Below are positions 8,448 to 16,864 of a stretch of 28,490 nt of DNA, in pieces. Made by a program: the position numbers and the translations under genes. The notes below the pieces were generated by a model. The model worked only from the letters and a program-made list of their open reading frames with translations. It was not told the origin of the DNA and ran no database searches. Source of the stretch: JAHFRG01 sp036522275 (GTDB lineage Bacteria; Pseudomonadota; Gammaproteobacteria; Burkholderiales; JAHFRG01); NCBI GenBank assembly GCA_036522275.1, contig DATDGC010000080.1, positions 1 through 28,490 of the forward strand, written 5' to 3'. Numbering within the stretch: the first letter of the stretch is position 1; each line of letters opens with the position of its first letter.

Positions 8448-9482
8448 ATGAGACCTCTCATGAAATGTCACCTCCTGATACCCGACCTATTTTGGCGCAG
8501 CGGCGATGATGCTTATCGAGAGCCGGATTTGCCCGCGTTGCACACATTGCTGGCGCGCGCGTCCGCTTCACATGGCCCCGCTCAAGAACTGGAAGAATGG
8601 TTGTGCCGCAGATTCGCCGTGGAAAAGCAGCAGGACTGGCCGCTTGCCGCACTTGCCTTGGTTGCCGACGGCGGCAGTCCCGGCAATGACTATTGGCTGC
8701 GCGCCGACCCGGTGCATCTGCGCGTTGACCGCAGCCAGCTGGTGCTTGCCGACAGCCGCACCTTCGGCATTACTCAAGATGAAGCAAACCAACTGACTCG
8801 AGCGCTCAACTCGTATTTCAGTGATGCGGGCCTGGTATTCCAGGCAAGGCACCCTGAACGCTGGTACCTGCGCCTCGAAAAACCGCCACAGCTGCAGACT
8901 CGGGCTTTAGCCGAGGCGGCAGGTAACAATATAGATGAGTTCCTTCCCGCCGGGACGGACGGCATTTACTGGCGTGGCGTGTGCAACGAAATACAAATGG
9001 TGCTGCATCATCATGCGGTCAATGAAGCCCGCGAAGCATCGGGCAATCTGCCGGTCAACAGCGTATGGCTGTGGGGAGGCGGCCGCCTGCCGAAGATTGC
9101 GCGCAAACCGTTTGCGCATGTCTGGACCAATGAGTGCCTGGCCAAAAGCCTGGCGCTGGCAAGCGGCGCCGGCTTGAGCAGCCTGCCGCAACACGCGCAA
9201 GCCTGGCTGGCGCAGTCCCATGCACCCGGTGTTCACCTGGTGGTGCTGGACAGCTTGCGCAGCGCGGCGCAATACCGGGATAGGGAGCGCTGGCGGGAAA
9301 ACATTAAAGAACTGGAAACCTGCTGGTTTGCGCCGCTATTATCCGTGCTGCAAAGCAGAGAACTTGAGGAACTCATCCTCAGCAGCGGCTCCTGGTCGTT
9401 TGCTGTATCACGCGGCGATTTATGGAAGCTGTGGCGCAGAGGCAAGGCGCTTGCGGATTATGCTTATGGAACCTCTGATTAA
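8448..9482 (+). CDS. RpfE-like / cofactor-independent phosphoglycerate mutase-like protein upstream of recJ
   Basis: This 344-residue soluble protein belongs to the family often annotated as RpfE-type regulatory protein or predicted cofactor-independent phosphoglycerate mutase; its biochemical role is not established. Recognisable parts are the N-terminal HLLIPDLFW, ADPVHLRVDRSQLVLADS near residue 85, the stretch FLPAGTDGIYWRGVCNEIQMVLHHHAVNEAREASG near 165-200, and VNSVWLWGGGRLP just after it. No metal-binding serine/aspartate set of a true mutase is evident to me. Its position before recJ, prfB and lysS recalls the Xanthomonas rpf region. ATG 8448 is used; ATG 8460 is an equally plausible start. 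The last five codons and the stop (YGTSD, TAA) fall in a copy of the repeat-element end at 9468-9486. Confidence 0.75.
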   Translation: MRPLMKCHLLIPDLFWRSGDDAYREPDLPALHTLLARASASHGPAQELEEWLCRRFAVEKQQDWPLAALALVADGGSPGNDYWLRADPVHLRVDRSQLVLADSRTFGITQDEANQLTRALNSYFSDAGLVFQARHPERWYLRLEKPPQLQTRALAEAAGNNIDEFLPAGTDGIYWRGVCNEIQMVLHHHAVNEAREASGNLPVNSVWLWGGGRLPKIARKPFAHVWTNECLAKSLALASGAGLSSLPQHAQAWLAQSHAPGVHLVVLDSLRSAAQYRDRERWRENIKELETCWFAPLLSVLQSRELEELILSSGSWSFAVSRGDLWKLWRRGKALADYAYGTSD

Positions 9483-11166
9483 ATCCCGCCCCTGCCCCAA
9501 GCCGGCTTTTGAAGCGCTGCTGAGCCAGGACATACACCCGGTGCTCGCGCGCGTTTACGCCGCCCGCGGCATCCAAAGCCCCGTGCAGCTGAAAAGCGAG
9601 CTGTCCTCGCTGGTTCCTTTCGACAGATTGAAAAATGCGCCGCAGATGGCGCAAATCCTGGCGGATGCCATCGCCGCAAAAAAACAGTTTTTGATCATTG
9701 CCGATTACGATGCCGACGGCGCCACGGCCTGCGCAGTGGGCATGCGCGCGTTGCGGGAATTCGGCGCGCTTGTGGATTATCTCGTTCCCAACCGCTTCGA
9801 GTACGGTTACGGCTTGACTCCTGAAATCGTGCAGCTGGCCGCGCGAATAAAGCGCCCCGATATTTTGATCACGGTGGATAACGGCATCGCCGCAGTGGAT
9901 GGCGTGGCCGAAGCGAGCCGCCTCGGCATGGCAACGCTCGTCACCGACCATCATTTGCCGGGCGATGAACTGCCGCAAGCCGCGTGCATCGTCAATCCCA
10001 ACCAGCCCGGTTGCGGATTCCCCAGCAAAAATCTCGCGGGCGTAGGCGTGATGTTCTACGTCATGCTGGCGCTGCGCGCCGAGTTGCGCGAGCGGCACGC
10101 ATTCGACGGCAGGGCCGAGCCGAATCTCTCCAGGCTGCTGGATGTGGTGGCGTTCGGCACCGTCGCCGACGTGGTGAAGCTCGACGACAACAACCGCATC
10201 CTGGTAAGCCAGGGCTTGAAGCGCATGCGCGAAGGCAAAGCGCATGCCGGCATCCAGGCGCTGTTCCGTGCGGCCGGCCGCGATCCCCTGCGCGCCTCGA
10301 CTTATGATTTGGCGTTCATGCTGGGGCCGCGCCTCAATGCGGCGGGAAGACTGGATGATATGTCGCTCGGTATCGAATGCCTGCTGAGCGATAGCGATGG
10401 ATCTGCTTTGGCCATGGCGCGGCAACTCGACGCGCTCAACCGCGAGCGCCGCGATATCGAGGCCGGCATGCAGCAGACGGCGCTGGCCGCGCTGGAGCGC
10501 ATTGAAGTGCGCGACAGCGTAAGCCTGTGCCTGTTTGACGCCGACTGGCACCCCGGTGTGGTGGGCCTGCTCGCATCGCGCATCAAGGACAAATTTCACC
10601 GGCCGGTCATCGCGTTCGCTCCCGCGGCCAATGGCGAGATCAAGGGCTCGGGGCGGGCCATTTCCGGCCTGCATCTGCGCGATGCGCTGGATTTGGTGGC
10701 GAAACGCCACCCCGGTTTGATTCTCAAGTTCGGCGGCCACGCGGCGGCCGCGGGGCTCAGCATACGCCAGAATGATTTTGAGAAATTTTCCCTGGCGTTT
10801 GAGGAAACGGTGGCTGCATTGGTCTCGCCCGCCGATCTTGAGCGCGTAATTGAAACCGACGGCGCGCTGGCCGCCGCTGAAATGCAAATCGAGCTGGCGT
10901 GCCTGCTGGAAAAAGAGGTATGGGGTCAGGGCTTTCCGCAGCCCGGTTTCAGCAGCGATTTCACGGTTGAAAACCAGCGCGTAGTCGGGGAAAAGCATCT
11001 TAAACTCAAACTTTCCCTGTCCGGCCGCGCTTTTGATGCGATGCTGTTTTTTCAAAGTAACCCGCTACCAGAGCGCATCCTCGCGGTATACCGGCTCACC
11101 GTCAACGAATACAAAGGTGCGCAATCGCTGCAACTCAACATCGAACATTGGCAACCCGCTGCATGA
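9466..11166 (+). CDS. recJ: Single-stranded-DNA-specific 5'-3' exonuclease RecJ
   Basis: RecJ degrades single-stranded DNA 5' to 3' in recombination, mismatch repair and base-excision repair. From the ATG at 9466 it has 566 residues, the normal length. The DHH-family motifs are present: IADYDADGATA at about 78-88 (motif I), VDNGIAAVDG near 138-147, TDHHLPG at 160-166 (DHH) and GTVADVV further on. The C-terminal DHHA1 domain carries GLILKFGGHAAAAGLSI. An OB-fold region follows to the end. The frame is open much further upstream but overlaps the previous gene, so I chose 9466, where recJ overlaps the upstream gene by 17 bp. The first codons (MEPLIKS) are encoded by a solo end of the inverted-repeat element found at 4379 and 28160, so the native N-terminus may have been altered. 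Confidence 0.95.
   Translation: MEPLIKSRPCPKPAFEALLSQDIHPVLARVYAARGIQSPVQLKSELSSLVPFDRLKNAPQMAQILADAIAAKKQFLIIADYDADGATACAVGMRALREFGALVDYLVPNRFEYGYGLTPEIVQLAARIKRPDILITVDNGIAAVDGVAEASRLGMATLVTDHHLPGDELPQAACIVNPNQPGCGFPSKNLAGVGVMFYVMLALRAELRERHAFDGRAEPNLSRLLDVVAFGTVADVVKLDDNNRILVSQGLKRMREGKAHAGIQALFRAAGRDPLRASTYDLAFMLGPRLNAAGRLDDMSLGIECLLSDSDGSALAMARQLDALNRERRDIEAGMQQTALAALERIEVRDSVSLCLFDADWHPGVVGLLASRIKDKFHRPVIAFAPAANGEIKGSGRAISGLHLRDALDLVAKRHPGLILKFGGHAAAAGLSIRQNDFEKFSLAFEETVAALVSPADLERVIETDGALAAAEMQIELACLLEKEVWGQGFPQPGFSSDFTVENQRVVGEKHLKLKLSLSGRAFDAMLFFQSNPLPERILAVYRLTVNEYKGAQSLQLNIEHWQPAA
9468..9486 (+). repeat. Solo terminal repeat of the MITE-like element at the rpfE-like/recJ junction
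   Basis: GGAACCTCTGATTAAATCC is identical over its first 15 bases to the left end of the complete element at 4379. A 15-base match is very unlikely by chance in a window of this size. No opposite end or interior sequence is found nearby, so this is a lone end. It contains the TAA of the upstream gene (9480-9482) and begins at the third base of the recJ ATG. Confidence 0.6.
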
Positions 11167-11179
11167 TAAAATGCAGGTT

Positions 11180-12284
11180 ATGGAAGCCGAACAACTCAAT
11201 GCCATCGCCAACCGCCTGACCGACCTCGATGCCCGGGCCGCGGAACTGCGGAGGTATCTTTGACTTCGAGGCCAAGCAAAAGCGCCTGAACGAAGTTATC
11301 CAGCTCATTCAAGACCCGGCTATCTGGAGCGACCGCAAGCGCGCCCAGGAACTCGGTAAAGAAAAAAAATCTCTCGACACTACTGTAACGGGCTTGGTTT
11401 CGATCGCTTCGTCCCTGCGCGATGCACGCGAGCTCTTCGAAATGGCGCGTGCCGAAAACGACGACGCCACCGTGGTGGGTATCGCCTCCGACGTTGCGAA
11501 GCTGGAAAAAGACGTTGCAGACCTCGAGTTCCGGCGCATGTTTTCCAATCCGATGGACCCCAACAATTGTTTTCTCATGATCCAGGCCGGCTCCGGCGGC
11601 ACCGAGGCGCAGGACTGGGCGGCAATGCTCGAGCGCATGTATTTGCGCTATAGTGAGCGCCAAGGCTACCGCGTGGAATTGCTGGAGGAATCGCAAGGCG
11701 AAGTCGCCGGCATCAAGAGCGCAACCATGAAGATAAACGGCGACTACGCGTATGGACGGCTGCGCACCGAGACCGGGGTGCACCGGCTGGTGCGCAAGTC
11801 TCCTTTCGATTCCGGCAACCGCCGCCATACCTCGTTCGCCAGCGTGTTCGTCTATCCGGAAGTGGATGAATCAATCGAGGTCGAAATCAACCCGGCGGAT
11901 TTGCGCGTTGACACCTACCGCGCATCCGGCGCGGGCGGGCAGCACGTGAACAAGACCGATTCAGCGGTGCGCATCACGCATATTCCGACCAACATCGTGG
12001 TGCAATGCCAGAACGACCGCTCGCAGCACAGAAACCGCGCCGAGGCGATGGCGATGCTGAAATCGCGCCTGTTCGAGCTGGAGTTGAGAAAGCGCATCGA
12101 AGAACGGCAGGCGCTGGAAGAAACCAAGACTGACATCGGCTGGGGACACCAGATCCGCTCCTATGTGCTGGACCAGTCGCGCATCAAGGACCTGCGCACC
12201 GGCGTGGAAATCGGCAACACCCAGGCGGTGCTGGACGGCGGTCTGGACGATTTCATCAACGCCAGCCTGAAACAGGGAGTGTAA
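11180..12284 (+). CDS. prfB: Peptide chain release factor 2, with programmed +1 frameshift
   Basis: RF2 recognises UGA and UAA stop codons and triggers peptide release. The gene is read in two frames. The zero frame runs from ATG 11180 (11171 is an alternative) to CTT 11258-11260, then in-frame TGA 11261-11263; decoding shifts +1 and resumes with GAC at 11262. The product is about 367 residues. The slippery site has the classic layout: an SD-like GGAGG at 11250-11254, then TAT CTT TGA C. The SPF tripeptide that reads the stop codon (RLVRKSPFDSG) and the GGQ catalytic motif (GAGGQHVNK) are both present. The frameshift lets low RF2 raise its own synthesis. The gene follows recJ by 13 bp and touches lysS, the usual prfB-lysS pair. 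Confidence 0.97.
11249..11264 (+). promoter_or_regulatory. prfB programmed +1 frameshift site
   Basis: The sequence CGGAGGTATCTTTGAC combines an internal Shine-Dalgarno-like GGAGG, the slippery CTT codon and an in-frame TGA followed by C, a weak stop context. This is the established autoregulatory arrangement of bacterial prfB. The encoded peptide is RRYL then D, where E. coli has RGYL then D. Confidence 0.93.
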
Positions 12285-13790
12285 ATGTCCGAGAAAAACA
12301 ACGAAAAAAAATTGGATACTAATCAAATCATTGAAGAGCGCCGCGAGAAGCTGAAAGCGTTGCGCGGCAAAGGCGTCGCTTTCCCCAACGATTTCCGTCG
12401 GCAGCACCTTGCCGGCGAGCTGCATGCGCAGCACGGAAGTAAATCCCACGATGCGCTCGAAGCGGCGCACATCGAGGTGAGCGTCGCCGGACGGATGATG
12501 CTGAAGCGCGTCATGGGAAAAGCGAGCTTCGCCACCATTCAGGATATGAGCGGGCGCATCCAGCTTTACATCACCAACGACCACGCGGGCGAGCCGGCGC
12601 ATGAAACGTTCAAGCACTGGGATTTGGGCGACATCATCGGCGCCAAAGGCACGCTGTTCAAAACCAAGACCGGCGAGCTTTCAGTGCGTGTTTCCGAATT
12701 ACGCCTGCTCACCAAGTCGCTGCGGCCGCTTCCGGAAAAATTCCACGGTTTGACCGATCAAGAGCAGAAATACCGCCTGCGCTACGTGGACCTGATTACC
12801 AACGATGAAACGCGCAAGGTATTTTCCACTCGTTGCGCAATCATCCAGGCGGCGCGCGAACTCCTGATCCGTGACGGTTACATTGAAGTGGAAACGCCGA
12901 TGATGCAACCGATTCCTGGCGGCGCCGCGGCGCGCCCTTTCATCACCCATCATAACGCACTCGACATGCAGCTTTACTTGCGCATCGCGCCGGAGCTTTA
13001 TCTCAAGCGCCTGGTGGTGGGCGGCATGGAAAAAGTGTTCGAGATAAACCGCAACTTCAGGAACGAGGGCATCTCCACCAAGCATAATCCCGAATTCACT
13101 ATGCTGGAGTTTTATTGCGCCTACCAGGATTACCGCTACCTGATGGATTTCACAGCAAACCTGCTGCGCGTGCTGGCGCAAAGCGTGCTGGGCTCAAGCA
13201 AAATCAATTATCAGGGCCAGGAAATCGATTTTGGCAAATCTTATCCACGGCTCACCATCACGCAAGCGATCCGGAAATACCATCCCGAATACAACGAGGC
13301 AAAGCTTGAGGACCGCAAGTTTCTGGCCGGTGAATTCAAAAAACGCGACATCGCCTGCAAACCCGGCGACGGCATCGGCGGCCTGCAGCTCACGCTGTTC
13401 GAGCACACCACCGAACAATTGCTCATCGAGCCGACCTTCATCATTGATTACCCAGCCGAGGTTTCTCCGCTCGCGCGCCGCAGCGACCAGAACCCGCAGA
13501 TCGCCGAGCGTTTTGAGCTCTACGTCGCCGGGCGCGAAATCGCCAACGGTTTTTCCGAGCTAAACGACCCCGACGACCAAGCGGCGCGTTTTCTTGAGCA
13601 AGTCAAGCAAAAGGAAGCCGGCGACCAGGAAGCCATGCATTACGACGCCGATTACATCCGCGCGCTGGAATACGGCCTGCCGCCCGCCGCAGGCTGCGGA
13701 ATCGGCATCGACCGGCTGGTGATGCTGTTCACCGACTGCCCCAGCATTCGCGATGTGATTTTGTTTCCGCACATGCGGCCGGAAGATTAG
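12285..13790 (+). CDS. lysS: Lysyl-tRNA synthetase, class II
   Basis: The enzyme charges tRNA-Lys with lysine using ATP. The 501 residues show an N-terminal OB-fold anticodon-binding domain (about 60-150, with IQDMSGRIQLYI) and a class II catalytic core. Motif 2 is around FEINRNFRNEGISTKHNPEFTML. Motif 3 is near the C-terminus (GCGIGIDRLVMLF), followed by the family-typical ending RDVILFPHMRPE. The length is normal. The ATG begins immediately after the prfB TAA, with an AGGGAG ribosome-binding site inside the prfB end, so the two are translated from one message. A basic, glutamate-rich N-terminal extension (about 1-30) is also usual in proteobacterial LysS. Confidence 0.98.
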   Translation: MSEKNNEKKLDTNQIIEERREKLKALRGKGVAFPNDFRRQHLAGELHAQHGSKSHDALEAAHIEVSVAGRMMLKRVMGKASFATIQDMSGRIQLYITNDHAGEPAHETFKHWDLGDIIGAKGTLFKTKTGELSVRVSELRLLTKSLRPLPEKFHGLTDQEQKYRLRYVDLITNDETRKVFSTRCAIIQAARELLIRDGYIEVETPMMQPIPGGAAARPFITHHNALDMQLYLRIAPELYLKRLVVGGMEKVFEINRNFRNEGISTKHNPEFTMLEFYCAYQDYRYLMDFTANLLRVLAQSVLGSSKINYQGQEIDFGKSYPRLTITQAIRKYHPEYNEAKLEDRKFLAGEFKKRDIACKPGDGIGGLQLTLFEHTTEQLLIEPTFIIDYPAEVSPLARRSDQNPQIAERFELYVAGREIANGFSELNDPDDQAARFLEQVKQKEAGDQEAMHYDADYIRALEYGLPPAAGCGIGIDRLVMLFTDCPSIRDVILFPHMRPED

Positions 13791-13875
13791 GCAAATCGCG
13801 TTTGAACCAAACTGCAAAACTGATTCACCCGCTAGCCATGCCGGGCAAATTTCATACCTGCAAGTTTGCCGCAGC

Positions 13876-14736
13876 ATGAGCACTCTCGCCCTGATACTGG
13901 TGCTTGCCGCGGCCTTTCTGCACGCCACCTGGAATTATCTGCTGAAGCGCAGCGGCGGCGGTGTGGGTTTCGTGTGGCTGTTCGCCGCGTTCTCCACGCT
14001 GATCTATGCGCCGCTCGCACTTGGTCTGGTCATCTGGCAAAAACCGCATATCAGTTTTATCCAGATTGCCTTCATCTTTGGGAGTACGGTTCTTCACACT
14101 GCGTATTACCTGCTGCTCGACAAGGGTTACCGCGTAGGTGATTTGTCTTTGGTCTACCCTTTGGCGCGCGGCAGCGGTCCGCTGCTTGCGGTGGCTGCGG
14201 CAATTCTTTTTCTTGGAGAACGTCCCAGCCCGCTTGCCGTCTCGGGCGCCATTATGATCGGTGTCGGGGCTTTCACGCTCACCGGAGACCCGCGCAAGCT
14301 TAGGGAAAACGGCGCGCTTCACGCAGTCGGCTTCGCGCTGCTTACCGGTACGGTGATCGCTGCCTATACCTTATGGGACAAAGTCGCGGTCAGCACCTTG
14401 CTGATCCCGCCGTTGCTGCAGGACTGGGGCACCAACCTGGGACGGACCTTGTTGTTGGTTCCGCTCGCCGCACGCAATACTGGCAAAATCAGGTACGCCT
14501 GGAACAATTACCGCAAGGAAGTCATCATGGTGGCGATTATGGGCCCGCTGTCGTATATCATGATACTGAGCGCGCTGGCGTTCACTCCCGTAAGTTATGT
14601 TGCGCCGTCGCGCGAGATCAGCATTCTCATCGCCGCGCTGATGGGCAGCCATTTTCTGGCGGAAGGCAATCTTGGGCGGCGCATGCTTGCGGCCACTGCC
14701 ATGGTCATAGGCGTAATTGCGCTGGCGCTGGGATGA
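13876..14736 (+). CDS. EamA/DMT-family transporter
   Basis: This 286-residue integral membrane protein has about ten hydrophobic helices and the two-fold EamA architecture of the drug/metabolite transporter superfamily. The first half begins LALILVLAAAFLHATWNYLLKR and includes LVYPLARGSGPLLAVAAAILFLGERPSPLAVSGAIMIGVG, the typical end of an EamA repeat. The second half ends with PVSYVAPSREISILIAALMGSHFLAEGNLGRRMLAATAMVIGVIAL. The substrate cannot be predicted from the sequence. The gene lies 85 bp after lysS; I see no strong promoter in that gap. Confidence 0.85.
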   Translation: MSTLALILVLAAAFLHATWNYLLKRSGGGVGFVWLFAAFSTLIYAPLALGLVIWQKPHISFIQIAFIFGSTVLHTAYYLLLDKGYRVGDLSLVYPLARGSGPLLAVAAAILFLGERPSPLAVSGAIMIGVGAFTLTGDPRKLRENGALHAVGFALLTGTVIAAYTLWDKVAVSTLLIPPLLQDWGTNLGRTLLLVPLAARNTGKIRYAWNNYRKEVIMVAIMGPLSYIMILSALAFTPVSYVAPSREISILIAALMGSHFLAEGNLGRRMLAATAMVIGVIALALG

Positions 14737-14811
14737 TGCGGGTCGGCTTTGCTTCTAACCTCCGTTTTCCCTGCGCTGGACTTGTTACTTTACACTGGCT
14801 TCATTGAAATC

Positions 14812-15045
14812 ATGCGTCCCGTCTACACCGAAATCTACCGACCGAACGACCAGTTAGAAGTAATGATGCTGAAAATGGTGCTGGAACGCGAGGGCGTTGA
14901 TTATTTCATCACCAACGAACACCTGAACAGCATCCTGCCGCCCGCCGGCCTGGGTGACATGCGGCTCATGGTGGAAACCAGCAGGGCGCAGCAGTGCGTT
15001 GAGATTCTGCGTGACGAACTCCATTATTTGCAGGAACCGAAATGA
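14812..15045 (+). CDS. DUF2007 family protein
   Basis: A 77-residue soluble protein of the DUF2007 family, labelled putative signal-transducing protein in databases; the molecular function is unknown. The pattern is clear: an N-terminal strand and helix (YTEIYRPNDQLEVMMLKMVLEREGVDYFITNE), a short loop (NSILPPAGLGDMRLMV) and a C-terminal helix (AQQCVEILRDEL). The frame extends upstream to a TTG at 14749, but those residues are hydrophobic and unlike the family, so ATG 14812 is chosen. It follows the EamA gene by 75 bp and converges on bamD. Confidence 0.8.
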   Translation: MRPVYTEIYRPNDQLEVMMLKMVLEREGVDYFITNEHLNSILPPAGLGDMRLMVETSRAQQCVEILRDELHYLQEPK

Positions 15046-15114
15046 CCTCGTAGCCCGGGATCGGGCCCGGTTCGCCCCATACCCGGACTCTTTCTCTCAT
15101 CCTGATTTTCTTGG

Positions 15115-15897
15115 TTACCAGAGTTTCCACCACGATGTGCCGACGTCTGACGACCCCGACAGGTATTTGCTGTTGGGAAAATTATGTTTCATCACGCGCT
15201 CGGAGTCGTCGCGCAAATCCGTCATGCCCAACGCGTCGTAGGCCTGGGTCATGATTAGCAATGCTTCTTCCGTGGACGGCGTCTGCTGGTAATTTTTCAG
15301 GACATACTGGGCACGGTTCACTGCGGCCACGTATGCCTTGCGCTTCATGTAGTAGCGCGCCACCTGCACTTCGTAATTCGCCAATCCGTTCAGCAGATAG
15401 CGCGCGCGCTGCGCCGCTTCCCCCGCGTACTTGCTGTTCGGAAAACGCCTCACCAGTTCCTTGAATGAGTCGTACGACTCGCGCGCCTGTTTGGGATCAC
15501 GTTCGGTGATGTCCTGCCCGCCAAACTTGGCAAGCATTCCCAGGTTCTCGTTGAAGTTGGCAAGCCCTTTCAGGTAATAGGCATAATCCACGTTGGGGTG
15601 GGTCGGATGCAGTTTGATAAAACGGTCGCACGCGGCCGTCGCGGAAGCCGCATCGTCCTGCTTGTAATAGGCATAAGCCACTTCAAGTTGCGCTTGTTCC
15701 GCAAACCTGCCATAGGGATAGCGCGCTTCCAGAGTTTCAAATTTCTTGATCGCCTCTTCGTAATTCTTGTCATCCATGTTCCCCATGGCATCGGAAAAGA
15801 GCTTGCTTGCCGAGAGGTTGGCCAGATCTTCCTTATTTCCAAACCAGGAGCAGCCGCTTAGCAACAAGACTAGAATTAAAGCTAAACTATGTTTCAT
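15115..15897 (-). CDS. bamD: Outer membrane protein assembly factor BamD
   Basis: BamD is the essential lipoprotein of the BAM complex, which folds beta-barrel proteins into the outer membrane. From the ATG at 15897 the protein has 260 residues. A lipoprotein signal peptide (MKHSLALILVLLLSGC) places the lipidated cysteine at residue 16. Tandem TPR-type helices follow, beginning with SASKLFSDAMGNMDDKNYEEAIKKFETLEARYPYGRFAEQAQLEVAYAYY and ending near SPNSKYL-like repeats. The length and the PYGRFAEQAQ element are typical. A TTG five codons upstream is possible but would spoil the signal peptide. The start codon shares a CATG with rluD on the other strand, so each promoter must lie within the other gene's coding region. 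Confidence 0.95.
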   Translation of the reverse strand: MKHSLALILVLLLSGCSWFGNKEDLANLSASKLFSDAMGNMDDKNYEEAIKKFETLEARYPYGRFAEQAQLEVAYAYYKQDDAASATAACDRFIKLHPTHPNVDYAYYLKGLANFNENLGMLAKFGGQDITERDPKQARESYDSFKELVRRFPNSKYAGEAAQRARYLLNGLANYEVQVARYYMKRKAYVAAVNRAQYVLKNYQQTPSTEEALLIMTQAYDALGMTDLRDDSERVMKHNFPNSKYLSGSSDVGTSWWKLW

Positions 15898-16864
15898 GAC
15901 GGATTCCGGCAAATCATTGCGCGATTATAACCCAAACGCGGTGCGGCACATCGAGCTGGTGATCCCGCAGCATTGCGCGGGTTTGCGCCTGGATCAGGCG
16001 CTGCAGCGTTTGTTGCCTGAATTCTCGCGCAGCCGGTTGCAAAACTGGATTCGCGCCCGCCAGATATGGCAAAACGGCCTGCCTGCGGTGGCCAAGCAAA
16101 AAGTGCGGGGCGGCGAAAAAATCCGCGTCGCGGCGCAGCCAGCGGCCGAAGTTCTCGCGCATTTACCGGAAAGAATCCCGCTGAACATTGTTTATGAAGA
16201 TTCCGCTCTTCTGATCATCAACAAACCGCCCGGACTGGTTGTGCACCCTGGAAGCGGTAATTGGCGTGGAACCATGCTGAACGCGCTGCTCGAGCATGCG
16301 CCGCAACTTGCGCATATTCCGCGCGCCGGCATCGTGCACCGGCTGGATAAGGAGACCAGCGGTCTTTTGGTGGTGGCAAAAACGCTCGAATCACAAACCA
16401 GCCTGGTGCGGCAGCTTCAGGCGCGCACTGTCAAGCGTGAATATCTCGCATTAGTGCACGACCGGCTCAAGACGGACGGCAAAGTGGAAGCGCCCATCGG
16501 CAGGCACCCGGTGAAACGCACCAAAATGGCGGTGGTGGCGCGCGGCAAGGAGGCCGTGACGCATTATCAGGTGATGGAATGCTTTGCCGCCTGTACTTTA
16601 TTGCGCTGCCGGCTGGAAACAGGTCGCACCCATCAAATCCGCGTGCATATGCAATCCATCGGCCACCCACTGGTGGGCGATCCGGTTTATTCCGGAAAAA
16701 ATAAAAAACCCGTTTTCCCGCGCCAGGCGCTGCATGCATTCAAGCTTTCATTGCTTCACCCGGAAACGCAAAATATCATGCATTGGCAGGCTGAAGTACC
16801 ACAAGATCTTCTCCAATTATTGAACGCGCTGAGAGTTGAATCCGGTGGCAAGGAGCGGAGTTGA
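15896..16864 (+). CDS. rluD: Ribosomal large-subunit pseudouridine synthase RluD
   Basis: RluD converts three uridines in helix 69 of 23S rRNA to pseudouridine. From ATG 15896 it has 322 residues. An S4 RNA-binding domain occupies about 20-85 (GLRLDQALQRLLPEFSRSRLQNWI). The RsuA/RluD catalytic core follows, with the catalytic aspartate at D151 in GIVHRLDKETSGLLVVAKT; further motifs are ETGRTHQIRVHM and HPLVGDPVYSG. A GTG about 14 codons in (NAVRHIEL) is an alternative start. The ATG at 15896-15898 overlaps the bamD start codon head-to-head. The gene ends overlapping pgeF by 4 bp, so rluD-pgeF is a translationally coupled pair, as in many proteobacteria. Confidence 0.94.
   Translation: MTDSGKSLRDYNPNAVRHIELVIPQHCAGLRLDQALQRLLPEFSRSRLQNWIRARQIWQNGLPAVAKQKVRGGEKIRVAAQPAAEVLAHLPERIPLNIVYEDSALLIINKPPGLVVHPGSGNWRGTMLNALLEHAPQLAHIPRAGIVHRLDKETSGLLVVAKTLESQTSLVRQLQARTVKREYLALVHDRLKTDGKVEAPIGRHPVKRTKMAVVARGKEAVTHYQVMECFAACTLLRCRLETGRTHQIRVHMQSIGHPLVGDPVYSGKNKKPVFPRQALHAFKLSLLHPETQNIMHWQAEVPQDLLQLLNALRVESGGKERS

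Noticed and set aside
9379..11055. Minus-strand open frame of 558 codons opposite recJ
   Set aside because: The plus strand encodes a complete RecJ. The reverse frame is a GC-rich shadow, rich in His, Arg and Gln, with no recognisable domain.
15054..15075. GC-rich hairpin (CCGGG / CCCGG) between the DUF2007 gene and bamD
   Set aside because: Short stem without a T-tract on either strand, too weak to call a terminator.
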